Assembly (NCBI GenBank): GCA_016929805.1
Contig: JAFGIB010000273.1
Coordinates: 1-38,264, forward strand
Origin: Deltaproteobacteria bacterium
GTDB taxonomy: Bacteria; Myxococcota_A; Polyangia; Polyangiales; JAFGIB01
Direction of reading: 5' to 3'
Length of the DNA stretch: 38,264 bases
The notes beneath the pieces were generated by a model. The model saw nothing but the letters and a program-made list of their open reading frames with translations, searched no databases and had not been told where the DNA came from. This document shows positions 1-8,304 of this stretch, one piece after another (position 1 is the first letter of the stretch; every line of letters starts with the position of its first letter). The translations under genes and the position numbers were made by a program.

Positions 1-115
1 GATGGTACTTGCTGTACCTGACGAGCCGGCGCGAGGACGAAAGCCGGTTTTGCGGGATGAATTGGCCGCCGTCGTAGTCAAACAGCAACACCCCCCTGAA
101 CGGTTACGAAAATTG
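1..115 (+). repeat. Dispersed repeat, left-end copy (R1, truncated by window start)
   Basis: Bases 1-67 recur at 38198-38264 in the same orientation with one mismatch (G at 52, A at 38249). Bases about 45-112 also recur, diverged and inverted, at about 38030-38113. Both copies share GAATTGGCCGCCG, then a C-rich run followed by CTGAACG. The element has at least three copies at the edges of this window. A short open frame (2-244) covers it, but nothing supports translation. Confidence 0.75.
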
Positions 116-125
116 CAGGCGTCTT

Positions 126-264
126 ACGGGCGCTCGGGTTCAAGGTCCGTGCTCCGGCATGGGCCAAGCCGTTCGGTGGCGGATCCTTTTCAGGATGGAC
201 CGAGTTGCGGGCAAGCGTGGCTGCAATTCTTTTGGTCGCACTGACCCTAAACCCGAGCGCCCGT
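126..264. repeat. Imperfect inverted repeat / hairpin element
   Basis: ACGGGCGCTCGGGTT (126-140) is the exact reverse complement of 250-264, and similarity continues inward for about 12 bases on both arms. Nested pairs lie inside: TCGGT 173-177 with ACCGA 199-203, and ATCC 183-186 with GGAT 193-196. The 139-bp stretch looks like a hairpin-forming mobile or REP-type element directly after repeat R1. I see no target duplication. Confidence 0.6.
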
Positions 265-556
265 CAGCTCCCTCACGAACCGAAGAAAAACGAATGATAT
301 GTGATGAATCATCAGAGTAGCGCTATTTCGAGAAGCGAGCGACGCCGCAGATTGGATCGTCCCGCCCGAAAGACAAGCGGAGGAACCTATTAAGCACGCT
401 TTAAGAGGTAAGCTTTATCGATATTCGTGTGCAAGAGACACGATCCGCTCGACCAGATCTAACCAAACGCTGGATCGGAGTAAAACACGGTTTTTTTTTC
501 TGGGTTTGAGAAAAACACCTATCATCCCTGCACTAAAACCATTGTAAACAGGAGTG
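265..556. other. Spacer upstream of lipoprotein module A
   Basis: This stretch has no convincing gene. It runs from the inverted repeat to the AGGAG ribosome-binding site at 550-554 that precedes the leader ORF. It contains a T-run at 490-498. It should carry the promoter for the module A lipoproteins, but I could not pick clear -35/-10 boxes. Confidence 0.4.
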
Positions 557-646
557 ATGTTTGTGTATTGCACCAAGCGTCACGATTTCGTATCGCTCAA
601 TTCGTACTTGGCCTGGCCTGGTATTTGGATTATTGTCTCACCGTGA
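557..646 (+). CDS. Possible leader peptide, translationally coupled to the lipoprotein
   Basis: This is a 29-codon frame from ATG 557, or 27 codons from GTG 563. AGGAG at 550-554 sits 8 nt before the GTG, an ideal spacing. The TGA stop (644-646) overlaps a GTG at 643 in the frame of the downstream lipoprotein, giving a GTGA overlap typical of coupled translation. The product would begin MFVYCTKRHDF and has no recognisable domain. It may be a leader peptide, the remnant of a frameshifted N-terminus, or chance. The evidence is position and ribosome-binding-site logic only. Confidence 0.3.
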   Translation: MFVYCTKRHDFVSLNSYLAWPGIWIIVSP

Positions 647-2643
647 TTTCGCTAAATATTACTCACAACACAGGGCGTCTACCCAGCGACTTATCTACGT
701 GCTATCGAAGCGGGAAAGTAGCTAGAGGGTGGATAGGGATTACCATCGTACTCGCTGTCGCGTTGTCTTCATCGTACGGCTGCGAGGACTTCGACGCTCC
801 CAAAAAGGACTCAGAGGCGGTTTCTTCGCGCGACGACAGCGGAACCGGTTCAAGTGCGTCCTCGGGTTCCAAGTCCGACGCGGGAGAGAAAACGGAGATG
901 GATGCCTCGACCGAGGATGCGGAGTCTCCCCCGGAAGATAAAAAGGCACAATCGCTAAAACGTGATTTCGTGGTTGCGCAGTCCACCGAGGATTTCATCT
1001 TCATCCCCAATCCTGAAAACCACTGTGTCACGGTAATCGATGGAGAGTCGCTGATAAAAGGCGAAGCCGATGCGACCAAATGTCTCTCTTGTGTCAAGGG
1101 TCAATGTGTCGGAATTCGCCCGACTTATATGGCGGTTTATACAAAAAGAACCTCGATCGCTATCGTTATCGACAAGGGAACGCGAAACGCCGCCGTTATT
1201 CAAAAGTCGCCCGCGGCTGAAACCATCGATCAAATAGAGGTAACAAAGGGAGCGAATGCAATTCGCTTCGCCCCGGGAGGAAGCCACGCTGTCGCCTATT
1301 ACGATCCGCAATACGTCGGTGACGCGGATGAAGTCGGCTCGTACCAAGAAATTACGGTTATCTCGCTCGAAAATATCGGTGAAAAAGATAAAAAAATCGC
1401 GTCGAATATGGTTGTCGGATTAAGACCGAGAGAGCTTTTTTTCAAGAGTAACGGGGAGCAAGCGTTTTTCGTTACGGACGACGGAATTTCGATAGTCGAT
1501 TTTACAGCGATCGATAACGAAAAGAATTCATCCATAGCGGACACCTTCGATTACAAAGGTCATTTAGACCCGGCGGAGGCGAAGATCACGGTTTTCGGCG
1601 GGCGTTTTTTTGCAGGCTATAAACCGGGAAGCGACGAGCTATTCCTCTTGGACATCTACAACGCCCAGCAACGGCTCGAAACGCTCGAAAGCGTCTACTC
1701 ACTCAAGATGGATGGGTTTTTCCGTAAAGGCAGCGAAGACGACGGTAACGGCGGCAGCGGCGGCAATGGAAGCAATGGCGATGAAGATGATGCGGGAAGA
1801 AAAACTCCGGACTACGACGTCGACAAAGATGAAATCGATCCGCGAACCGAGTTGCCGAAAGATGTCGTCCCGGGTATCGCCGATGTGGCGATGAATCCGT
1901 CCGAGTCCAGCGGATTCGCCATGGTGACAATACCGGACCCTGGTCTTGTAATAAAAATAGACATCCCGAATGCCTTCACGACATCTGATGTGCTCGATGA
2001 GGTCGAATTCTACCTGGTAAATGAAAAATACGAAAGGGTCGTGGTCTCAAGTGACGGGGAAAAGGCACTAGCGTTCAACCAGGCGGACAAAAGCCTTCGA
2101 GCTGTTTTGTTAGATTTAACCGGCGACTCACCGCCCGCTGTCACCGAAGAAGAGTGGGTCGATTGGGCTTTTACCCACATCAAATATATTAATCTCTCTT
2201 ATCCGATCAGCAGGGCGGAAGCGATTAATACGGCTAAAGCGATGGTTGCTTTCCACGAGCCGGCGAGCACCTTACGTTCAATCGCCAAAGGATATGGATA
2301 TACCATTATCAATCTCGATAAAAAAGTTGGTCGATTCAAGGAAACGCCTTCGCCCATAACGTCATACGTGACCTATAGAAACGCGTTTTTCGCGCAAGCG
2401 GACAACGATGAAATCTTGAATCATCAGGTTTATAGAACCGGGCTTCAAGATCTCCTGTCAAGCTCGATCGAGCTTAAAGCCAAACCGAACGCGATCGGCG
2501 TTATGGCCGGAGATAAGGTCGAGAGCATTTTCATTAGTCACGAGCACCCCGACGGTCATATTATTCTTATCAATGACGAAGGTAAGCCCGTGACCAAACC
2601 ATTCGTAGGTTTCCAGATCATCAATCGCGTTCAGGAGTTTTAG
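643..2643 (+). CDS. Beta-propeller (YVTN/WD40-like) lipoprotein, module A first gene
   Basis: This is a predicted lipoprotein with a hydrophobic segment ending in a lipobox (SSSYGC, the Cys being residue 47 from GTG 643). An acidic Ser/Asp/Glu/Lys spacer follows, then a propeller-like body. Blade-type motifs such as FIPNPENHCVTVIDG, GGSHAVAYY and FFVTDDGISIVDF fit YVTN-type propellers. A Gly/Asp-rich loop interrupts the body around codon 370. A longer TTG start at 568 is possible (691 aa), but its AGGAG would sit 13 nt away. GTG 643 overlaps the stop of a small upstream frame. It is paralogous to the lipoprotein at 14935: both share HAV.YY, TVISL, VG.RP and V.(D/E)DG(I/V)SI(V/L)DF in order. 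The next gene starts 9 bp downstream, so the two are probably one operon. No enzymatic residues are visible; a structural or binding role is likely. Confidence 0.8.
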   Translation: MISLNITHNTGRLPSDLSTCYRSGKVARGWIGITIVLAVALSSSYGCEDFDAPKKDSEAVSSRDDSGTGSSASSGSKSDAGEKTEMDASTEDAESPPEDKKAQSLKRDFVVAQSTEDFIFIPNPENHCVTVIDGESLIKGEADATKCLSCVKGQCVGIRPTYMAVYTKRTSIAIVIDKGTRNAAVIQKSPAAETIDQIEVTKGANAIRFAPGGSHAVAYYDPQYVGDADEVGSYQEITVISLENIGEKDKKIASNMVVGLRPRELFFKSNGEQAFFVTDDGISIVDFTAIDNEKNSSIADTFDYKGHLDPAEAKITVFGGRFFAGYKPGSDELFLLDIYNAQQRLETLESVYSLKMDGFFRKGSEDDGNGGSGGNGSNGDEDDAGRKTPDYDVDKDEIDPRTELPKDVVPGIADVAMNPSESSGFAMVTIPDPGLVIKIDIPNAFTTSDVLDEVEFYLVNEKYERVVVSSDGEKALAFNQADKSLRAVLLDLTGDSPPAVTEEEWVDWAFTHIKYINLSYPISRAEAINTAKAMVAFHEPASTLRSIAKGYGYTIINLDKKVGRFKETPSPITSYVTYRNAFFAQADNDEILNHQVYRTGLQDLLSSSIELKAKPNAIGVMAGDKVESIFISHEHPDGHIILINDEGKPVTKPFVGFQIINRVQEF

Positions 2644-2652
2644 GAGTAAGGT

Positions 2653-4431
2653 ATGCGGCCACTATCCTCGGCTCAAAATTCACATCGATACAGCCCTTTT
2701 TCGCTAGTCGCGAAGGTTTTTCGCTCGTATTATAGAAACACGGTCTACCTCTTGCTTCTCCTCGGTTTTATTCTTTCCGGTTGTGATTCGAACAACGACG
2801 ACGAGAATAAGGAGCCGGAAGTGGTCGAGCTTTTGGGCCAATCGGCGGTTGTCGGCGAGTACTTACTATTGGTCGACAAAAAAGAGGATCGCGTTTTCTC
2901 TCTCGACGTTTCGCTGAAAGAAGAAAAGCTGGCGTCGAGCGTGAAAACCGCGGCGATCACGCCGAACCCGTTTTGGATAGAAGCGCGCGAGGGAGGGGAG
3001 TCCGAAGCGCTCGTACTCTCTGCGGGGAGACGAGGCGTTTCCCAACCCACGGTACTCTCGGCGCTAACGGTTGGTAAGAAACTCGAAATTAGAGAGTATG
3101 AGGTTGGTGCGCCGTTCGACACCATCCTTCAATCCGATGATGGTCGCTATGCCCTGTTGTATTTCAGTCAGGGATCGGATGATGTGCTGTATAGTCTCAA
3201 TGAAATCGCCGTTGTGGATCTCGAAAATCCGGGAACTGATCCGAATGAAAAAGAAGAAGACGAGGAGCAAGACGCGGAGGATATCGGAGTGGTGCGCCGA
3301 ACCGTCGACACCTCAAACGGAGTAATCTCGCGTATCGACATCTCTCCGTCTATGAAGATCGGGCAACAGAAAAGAACAGTCGCGGTCGTACTATCGGAAT
3401 CGCGCGTAACGATCGTCGATCTGGTTAAGGCCACACGAACAAATACCAACGTAAGACTCGGAGGAGCGGCCGATGGACCGGCCATACAACCGGAGCAGGT
3501 TGAATTCAATGCCTCCGAGCGGGAGATCTATGTACGCGCGGCCAATTCGAACGACATTTTTGTCCTGAGCCTACAACCGGCAGGGAAAGACTACGTTACG
3601 GACGCATCGCAAATACCGGTTGGAGTTGAGCCAACTGATATGAAGCTTTACGACTCTTCGAAATTGCTGGTGGTATCTAAAGGCAGTCACGATGTTCATC
3701 TCATCAATCGCTCGTCGGAAAGCGATGGAGACGACTCTGAAGTGGATAGCGTAAACCAAGAGGTGAGTATCGATTTGAATCATGAAGCCGAAAAAATTGC
3801 GTTATTTCAGATCGTAATGAAAGACAAATCGAAAAAGCACGTCGCTTTGCTTTATCAGGAAGGTTCTTCAGTTGTGACGTTTCTCGATCTAGTAGACGCC
3901 GAGATTTATAAAGAGCAAAACCTCGATACCGTCAGGCTTCAGGAACCCGTTCTAGACGTAGAGGTGTTCGATGACGACGATCTCGCGTTTGTAACCCATC
4001 ACAGCTCTCGGGTGGATATTATAGACATGGTCACCCGTGATGTTCGTTCGATACGAATCGACAACAGCCTCCAAGAGGCGGTATTTGACACCCAATATGC
4101 CAGGTTCTGGATGGCTCCCCCGAATCAACCCTTTATTAGCTATGTCGATCTGAACACCGGCATCAGCAGCCCTGACGCGGTTCTTCTAGATGATCCAATC
4201 GTGCAATTCGTCGTGGCCAACGAAGCGGAGAAAGTGGTCGCAGTGCACGAGCATATTGTCTGTGATACGGATGACAAAGAAGACGATAAAAACGAACGGG
4301 ATAGCGACAAAGACGATGACGAAGAAAATGAAGAGGAGTGTCGCGACTACCCAATCTCGATATCGATTCTTGATTACGACGACCCCAGTAGGAAAACACT
4401 CGTTTCGTTTTCGGATTTCTTCCTAAAATAA
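2653..4431 (+). CDS. Beta-propeller-like lipoprotein, module A second gene
   Basis: This 592-aa predicted lipoprotein has a long N-region before the hydrophobic stretch and the lipobox LSGC (Cys44). The ribosome-binding site is GGAGTAAGG, and the start lies 9 bp after the preceding gene. The body has repeated beta-rich units such as EYLLLVDKKEDRVFSLDV, SRVTIVDLV and SSRVDIIDMVTRDVRSI, consistent with a propeller. A very acidic Asp/Glu/Lys/Asn insert lies near the C-terminus (codons about 535-560). It is paralogous to the protein at 16701: FDTILQSDDGRYALL matches FNSLIQSQDGRYVFL, and both end with a PSRK...SF/SV motif. Unlike module B, no barrel gene follows. Function is unknown; I infer a partner of the first lipoprotein. 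Confidence 0.8.
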   Translation: MRPLSSAQNSHRYSPFSLVAKVFRSYYRNTVYLLLLLGFILSGCDSNNDDENKEPEVVELLGQSAVVGEYLLLVDKKEDRVFSLDVSLKEEKLASSVKTAAITPNPFWIEAREGGESEALVLSAGRRGVSQPTVLSALTVGKKLEIREYEVGAPFDTILQSDDGRYALLYFSQGSDDVLYSLNEIAVVDLENPGTDPNEKEEDEEQDAEDIGVVRRTVDTSNGVISRIDISPSMKIGQQKRTVAVVLSESRVTIVDLVKATRTNTNVRLGGAADGPAIQPEQVEFNASEREIYVRAANSNDIFVLSLQPAGKDYVTDASQIPVGVEPTDMKLYDSSKLLVVSKGSHDVHLINRSSESDGDDSEVDSVNQEVSIDLNHEAEKIALFQIVMKDKSKKHVALLYQEGSSVVTFLDLVDAEIYKEQNLDTVRLQEPVLDVEVFDDDDLAFVTHHSSRVDIIDMVTRDVRSIRIDNSLQEAVFDTQYARFWMAPPNQPFISYVDLNTGISSPDAVLLDDPIVQFVVANEAEKVVAVHEHIVCDTDDKEDDKNERDSDKDDDEENEEECRDYPISISILDYDDPSRKTLVSFSDFFLK

Positions 4432-4506
4432 GGCTTTTGCACGGTAGAAAATCCGTTGTAGCGAATCGCCTAGCGCGCTAAGGGCTCGCGCAAGAATAAT
4501 TCTACG

Positions 4507-4633
4507 TTTTTTCGCCCAGATTGGGATGGAGTGTCATATTACCGATTGAGCGAAACCGCAGGAATATTAGTGATATTTTGAGGATTTCGCGATTGAGGAA
4601 ATGTGACAATCCGCCCAAAATGGGATGAAAAAA
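4507..4633. repeat. 127-bp near-palindrome (hairpin element)
   Basis: TTTTTTC at 4507-4513 pairs with GAAAAAA at 4627-4633. The arms stay imperfectly complementary inward: GGAGTGTCATATTACC on the left against GGATTGTCACATTTCC as the reverse complement of the right arm. They close on AATAT/ATATT around the loop TAGTG at 4568-4572. The whole unit could fold into one long stem. It looks like a non-coding MITE or REP-type insertion. I found no second copy in the window. Confidence 0.6.
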
Positions 4634-4652
4634 GTGAAGTTGTTTTCGCGCT

Positions 4653-4845
4653 AGCCCTAAGCTAGAGTTTCGCTATTTTTCGTAGCGAGGCTGAGGATAA
4701 TGGGCGCGTAATAAGGAACATCGGCGATTTTTCGCGGAGGCGTCGTTCGACCTACGTCGAGCAAAAAAACCGATGATGTGACGCGGCTACACGCTAATTA
4801 TAACGGGCCGCAGTAAAAAACGGCGAAACTCTAGCCTAAGCTGCG
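4653..4845. repeat. Long imperfect inverted repeat (second hairpin element)
   Basis: GCTAGAGTTTCGC at 4661-4673 is an exact inverted match to 4823-4835, with weaker complementarity for roughly another 60 bases inward on each arm. The centre holds a short pair, CGAC/GTCG, near 4749-4760. It lies 20 bp after the 127-bp palindrome and just before the truncated MITE copy. It is non-coding; the origin is unknown. Confidence 0.55.
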
Positions 4846-4849
4846 GTCC

Positions 4850-4919
4850 CCGAAAAGCTCCGCGCGCCCTTATTTTATCGCTTTTTTCGCGTTTCCGCTC
4901 GACGTTTTTTGCAACGTTA
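4850..4919. repeat. Right-end fragment of the roughly 188-bp MITE-like family
   Basis: This 70-bp stretch matches the right arms of the copies at 14518 and 24117: GCTCCGCGCGCCCTTATTTT, then TCGCTTTTTTCGCGTTTCCG, then TTTTTTGCAACGTTA. The left arm is absent. The terminal GTTA supplies, on the other strand, the TAA stop of the Cys-rich gene at 4917-5519. Confidence 0.7.
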
Positions 4920-5519
4920 CAGTTCACACGCCTGCAGGCAAACCTTGGTTCCAACTCCGGGATCGAGACACTGAGCTTTTTCAAGCCCCGCTTTTACACA
5001 ATCGTCGTTGGTATTACACAGGGGAGGGGTCGAGCTCGCATCGACGCAGACGTCGTTGTTGGTTCCTCGTAGAGACATCTGCATACAGGAAAACGGTTCG
5101 GGACAAGAGCCGCTTGTAGATGTACCGACACTCTCTCCTCCGCTTCCTGCTGTCGCGAAGGGAGCAGATGAAGCCGAACCGCAAAAGCAATCAGAATAGG
5201 TGCGGTTTTTAAGACAATACAATACTCCATTCAGTTTTCCGTCGCATTCGCACGCAAAATCTTTACCTAAACTACTGCACGATTGGCCAGGCTCTGGAGC
5301 CTGGTATTCACAATCCGAGTAGGTACCGTCCGGGCGACAATATCGATATCCAGGATTACCCGAATGGTCCGTACAAGGCTCCTCGTCACCGATCTCGTCA
5401 CAATCGCCGACCTTTTCGGTCGAATCTTTATCACAACAAAAGGCCGATAATGCGATACATACCTGTAGTAACGCCACACAACCCCGTCGCGCGGACCAAA
5501 TAAAAAATTCGTTCATCAT
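4917..5519 (-). CDS. Cysteine-rich exported protein (probable lipoprotein)
   Basis: This 200-aa product has a hydrophobic N-terminal segment followed by Cys28-Cys29 (LSAFCC). The lipobox is atypical, so simple secretion is also possible. The start is the first of two tandem ATG codons with GGGAAAAG upstream. The mature part is rich in Cys, Gly, Ser and Asp and holds two units ending in TYSDC, RPDGTYSDCEY and LKNRTYSDCFC. These resemble the two N-terminal Cys units of the divergently transcribed protein at 5723. A Ser/Gly/Thr linker follows, then a Cys-rich tail with a PEPFSC motif. No catalytic motif is visible. The gene reads towards module A, and its stop codon lies in a repeat fragment. 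Function unknown. Confidence 0.75.
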   Translation of the reverse strand: MMNEFFIWSARRGCVALLQVCIALSAFCCDKDSTEKVGDCDEIGDEEPCTDHSGNPGYRYCRPDGTYSDCEYQAPEPGQSCSSLGKDFACECDGKLNGVLYCLKNRTYSDCFCGSASSAPFATAGSGGESVGTSTSGSCPEPFSCMQMSLRGTNNDVCVDASSTPPLCNTNDDCVKAGLEKAQCLDPGVGTKVCLQACEL

Positions 5520-5722
5520 CTTTTCCCGTCGATTCGTTTTGTGATTAGTGTTTTTTGCAAGGTCCCATTCTCACGGGAATCAGCGCATGTTTCAAGTCTT
5601 TATTAATGAAGAAATTGTAGTACTATCGTGCACTCATTAGAGAGCAAAGATGCGGTGGAAGACCCGACTTCTTGCGCATAAATGCAGAACGAAGGAGCAC
5701 CGAAAACATTTGGAGAGACTTC
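5520..5722. promoter_or_regulatory. Divergent promoter region of the two Cys-rich genes
   Basis: This 203-bp gap separates two divergently transcribed Cys-rich genes, so both promoters should lie here. An AT-rich stretch near 5597-5625 is the likeliest promoter zone. I could not assign convincing -35/-10 pairs. Confidence 0.4.
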
Positions 5723-7936
5723 ATGAAATCTTTGGTCGTGACCTTTGGTGTCATTGTTATCATATTTTTTTCGGGCTGCGATAATTCGGACAAAAACAAC
5801 GATGAGTCCGACACCAATTGTACCCGCGGCGAGGTGAAGAAGTGTAGATGTCCGGACGGAACGTATAGTACCAAGGTCTGTATTACGGAGGATAAGTACA
5901 CCGACTGTGAATGCGATGAAACGGTCGTCTGCAATGATCCGGGTGAACTATTCGAGTGTGATTGTCCTAACGGTGGAAAAGGCGTTCAGGTTTGCTTGGC
6001 AAACGGTAAGCGCGGCGCCTGTAATTGTCCCGATTCGGGTAGATGCTGTCATGACCTCGGTACGTGTATTCCAAAAGATATCGTCGTGGAATCGACCTCG
6101 AAATCAATGGCCGAGGGTCTAGGCGAGGACACGTGTGGATCGAATAGCGGCCTACTTTGCGTCCCGGACGACTTGGCGGCGGGTAATATCCCTGAATTTT
6201 GTAAGTCCGTGCTCGAAATGGAGGGGCGTTGCCTGCCGGATTGTCTACCCGAGGTAGCGGAAATGACCACGCCTTTGCCGCAGAGTAGCTGCCCCGAGTA
6301 TTTCGTTTGCGTTCCCTGCTATGACCCTTTTACAGGCGCTATGACCGACGCCTGTCTGACTGTTAACGACACACCACGTTCAGTGGGAAAATCCTTTGAT
6401 TCGTGTTGTGAAAGCAACGGATACTGCGTTCCCGTCGATCTGCTGGATCTAACGGAGGACCAGCTTGCAGCGCTAGGTAAAGATTCTTGTGATCCGGACC
6501 AGAACCTAATGTGCGTGCCTAAAGTTTTTATCGAAGACCCCGACTTTGTTCCCGATCCCTGTACCTCGATCGCGAACAGCGAGGGACGCTGTCTTCCCGA
6601 ATGCCTTCCGAGCATCACAGAGTTGCCCGTATCACTGCCTCAAGATGTCTGTCCGGATAGCTTTGTGTGCGCTCCGTGCTTTGACCCGTTTACCGGAGAG
6701 TTGACGGATGCTTGCACATTGACGGGAGATCCCGGACCGGCGGAAGAGCCCGTATCTTTCGCTGCCTGTTGTGAGGGTCTTGGGTATTGCGTTCCGAGGC
6801 AAATTCTGACGGAAGATCAATCCTCGATGCTGAACCAAGATAGTTGCGAAAAAGACAAGGAGCTGCTGTGTGTTCCCAGCATTTTTACCGATGCGGACGG
6901 ATATCAGCCAAAAACGTGTATTTCCCTCAACCGCAATGAAGGACGCTGTCTTCCCGACTGTCTTCCCGAGGTGGTCGATTCACCGACTCCATTGCCTCAG
7001 GATATCTGTCCCGAACATTTTGTCTGCGCTCCTTGTTATGATCCGGCGACGATGAATTTAACCGATGCCTGCACCATAGACACCGATACCCCGCAAAGAA
7101 ATCCTCTAGGCTACGATACCTGCTGCTACGGGCTTGGCTCGTGTATTCCGATGCGACAGATTCCAGAAGATCAACATATCTGTCTGGACGAAGATGTTTG
7201 CACCTCGAATGCAGACTTATTATGCGTACCGAACGAAATGATCGACTTTGAGAACTACACGCCCGATTTCTGCACGTCGATTTATGATCAAGACGGGTAT
7301 TGCGTTCCAAAATGCTCTCCTGACGCGAAAAAGCTCGCCTTTTCTCAGGACGTTTGTCGGGATGATTTTGTTTGTGTACCTTACGCGAATCCGTCTTCAG
7401 GCGCTGAAAACGAGTGTAACTTCAACTTCCCCGACAATAAGAAATGGGGAGATCAACTTGAGTTTCCTAAATGCTGCGAGGCGGGAGCAAAGTCGTACGG
7501 CACCTGTATACCGAGATCCCTTATGCCGGAAGACATAGACAATGATCTGATTAGTAAGCTTCCGAGAGATACATGTCCGTCGGATAAAAACTATGTCTGT
7601 GTACCAGACTCGATGGCGGAAGAGCCGGACAATATTACCTTTAAGAAATGTGCATCTAACGGCGTTCCTATCGACATCGTCGCTCTGGTTGATCTGATGA
7701 ACCTCGCTCTCACGTTTCTCGGACAACAGCCCATTGAAAATCTCGAGGAGCTGCTCGAAATGGCCGGGTTAACCACGACCGCAATTCCCGAATCCGGAAT
7801 CTGTATTTCTAATTGTCTATTGATAGAACAAGAAGATCTCGATACCGAAAGCCTGGATCAGGATATCTGCGACGACAATGAGCTATGCGTACCCTGCTCG
7901 ATTATGGATCTAGAAATTCCGGGTTCGTGCGACTGA
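5723..7936 (+). CDS. Large Cys-rich repeat lipoprotein (five repeats of about 119 aa)
   Basis: The start is set at ATG 5723, with GGAGAG just upstream and a short lipoprotein signal ending FFSGC (Cys19); an in-frame start at 5672 would put 17 charged residues ahead of it. Two small Cys modules come first (VCITEDKYTDCEC type), resembling the neighbour at 4917. Then come five repeats of about 119 residues, starting near residues 108, 227, 347, 465 and 583. Each has CC-x-G-x-C-(V/I)-P, LLCVP or similar, EGRCLPDCLPE, LPQ-x-x-CP and FVC-(V/A)-PC-(Y/F)-DP; the last two are degenerate. All repeats are rich in paired Cys, so an exported disulfide-stapled surface protein is likely. Such arrays are familiar from myxobacterial-type genomes, but I know no function. 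Confidence 0.85.
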   Translation: MKSLVVTFGVIVIIFFSGCDNSDKNNDESDTNCTRGEVKKCRCPDGTYSTKVCITEDKYTDCECDETVVCNDPGELFECDCPNGGKGVQVCLANGKRGACNCPDSGRCCHDLGTCIPKDIVVESTSKSMAEGLGEDTCGSNSGLLCVPDDLAAGNIPEFCKSVLEMEGRCLPDCLPEVAEMTTPLPQSSCPEYFVCVPCYDPFTGAMTDACLTVNDTPRSVGKSFDSCCESNGYCVPVDLLDLTEDQLAALGKDSCDPDQNLMCVPKVFIEDPDFVPDPCTSIANSEGRCLPECLPSITELPVSLPQDVCPDSFVCAPCFDPFTGELTDACTLTGDPGPAEEPVSFAACCEGLGYCVPRQILTEDQSSMLNQDSCEKDKELLCVPSIFTDADGYQPKTCISLNRNEGRCLPDCLPEVVDSPTPLPQDICPEHFVCAPCYDPATMNLTDACTIDTDTPQRNPLGYDTCCYGLGSCIPMRQIPEDQHICLDEDVCTSNADLLCVPNEMIDFENYTPDFCTSIYDQDGYCVPKCSPDAKKLAFSQDVCRDDFVCVPYANPSSGAENECNFNFPDNKKWGDQLEFPKCCEAGAKSYGTCIPRSLMPEDIDNDLISKLPRDTCPSDKNYVCVPDSMAEEPDNITFKKCASNGVPIDIVALVDLMNLALTFLGQQPIENLEELLEMAGLTTTAIPESGICISNCLLIEQEDLDTESLDQDICDDNELCVPCSIMDLEIPGSCD

Positions 7937-7964
7937 GCCCTAGAATCCGGGCCGGATTACTACG

Positions 7965-8062
7965 CCTTAACGTTGCAAAAAAACCGTCGGTGTAAACCGC
8001 TCCGCCTCCTTATTTCATCGCGATTTTTGCGTTTCCGCTCGACGTTTTTTGCAGCGTTACGG
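7965..8062. repeat. Internally deleted copy of the MITE-like family
   Basis: This copy starts CCTTAACGTTGCAAAAAA and ends GACGTTTTTTGCAGCGTTACGG. It keeps both ends but lacks about 90 central bases present in the full copies at 14518 and 24117. The last bases differ (TTACGG for TTAAGG), and no target duplication is obvious. It lies between two convergent genes. Confidence 0.75.
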
Positions 8063-8164
8063 CAAAGCGTTTTCCTATTGAGTAGATCTACTGCGGCGCA
8101 AGCGTGCCGGACGTTCTTGGGTGGGCGTCGTCGGTACGTTTCTTAAAAGGTGACGTACCAGACA

Positions 8165-8234
8165 TGTCATTTCGAACGACGCGAGTAACCTTAAAATGGA
8201 CATCTCTCGTCGTTTCTCGCGCCTCGAAATGACA
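8165..8234. repeat. REP-like palindrome (GTCATTTCGA type)
   Basis: TGTCATTTCGA at 8165-8175 is an exact inverted match to TCGAAATGACA at 8224-8234, with ACGACGCGAG-type sequence inside each arm. It resembles the widespread intergenic REP-like repeats containing GTCATTTCGAGCG. A related half-unit lies at 21687-21705. With the deleted MITE copy, it fills the 7937-8304 gap between convergent genes. Confidence 0.55.
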
Positions 8235-8304
8235 ACTCACGACGCTTCGCCGCCGCTTTATTAAAAGATACCGCTCGCCGTTTCGCGATAGCGCGAAACC
8301 CCCG

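Noticed and set aside
2-244. Open frame of 80 codons at the left edge
   Set aside because: It crosses repeat R1 and half of the inverted repeat, has no ribosome-binding site in view, and its composition is not protein-like.
4787-4984. 65-codon minus-strand open frame in the hairpin spacer
   Set aside because: It lies inside repeat elements and overlaps the end of the Cys-rich gene in another frame.
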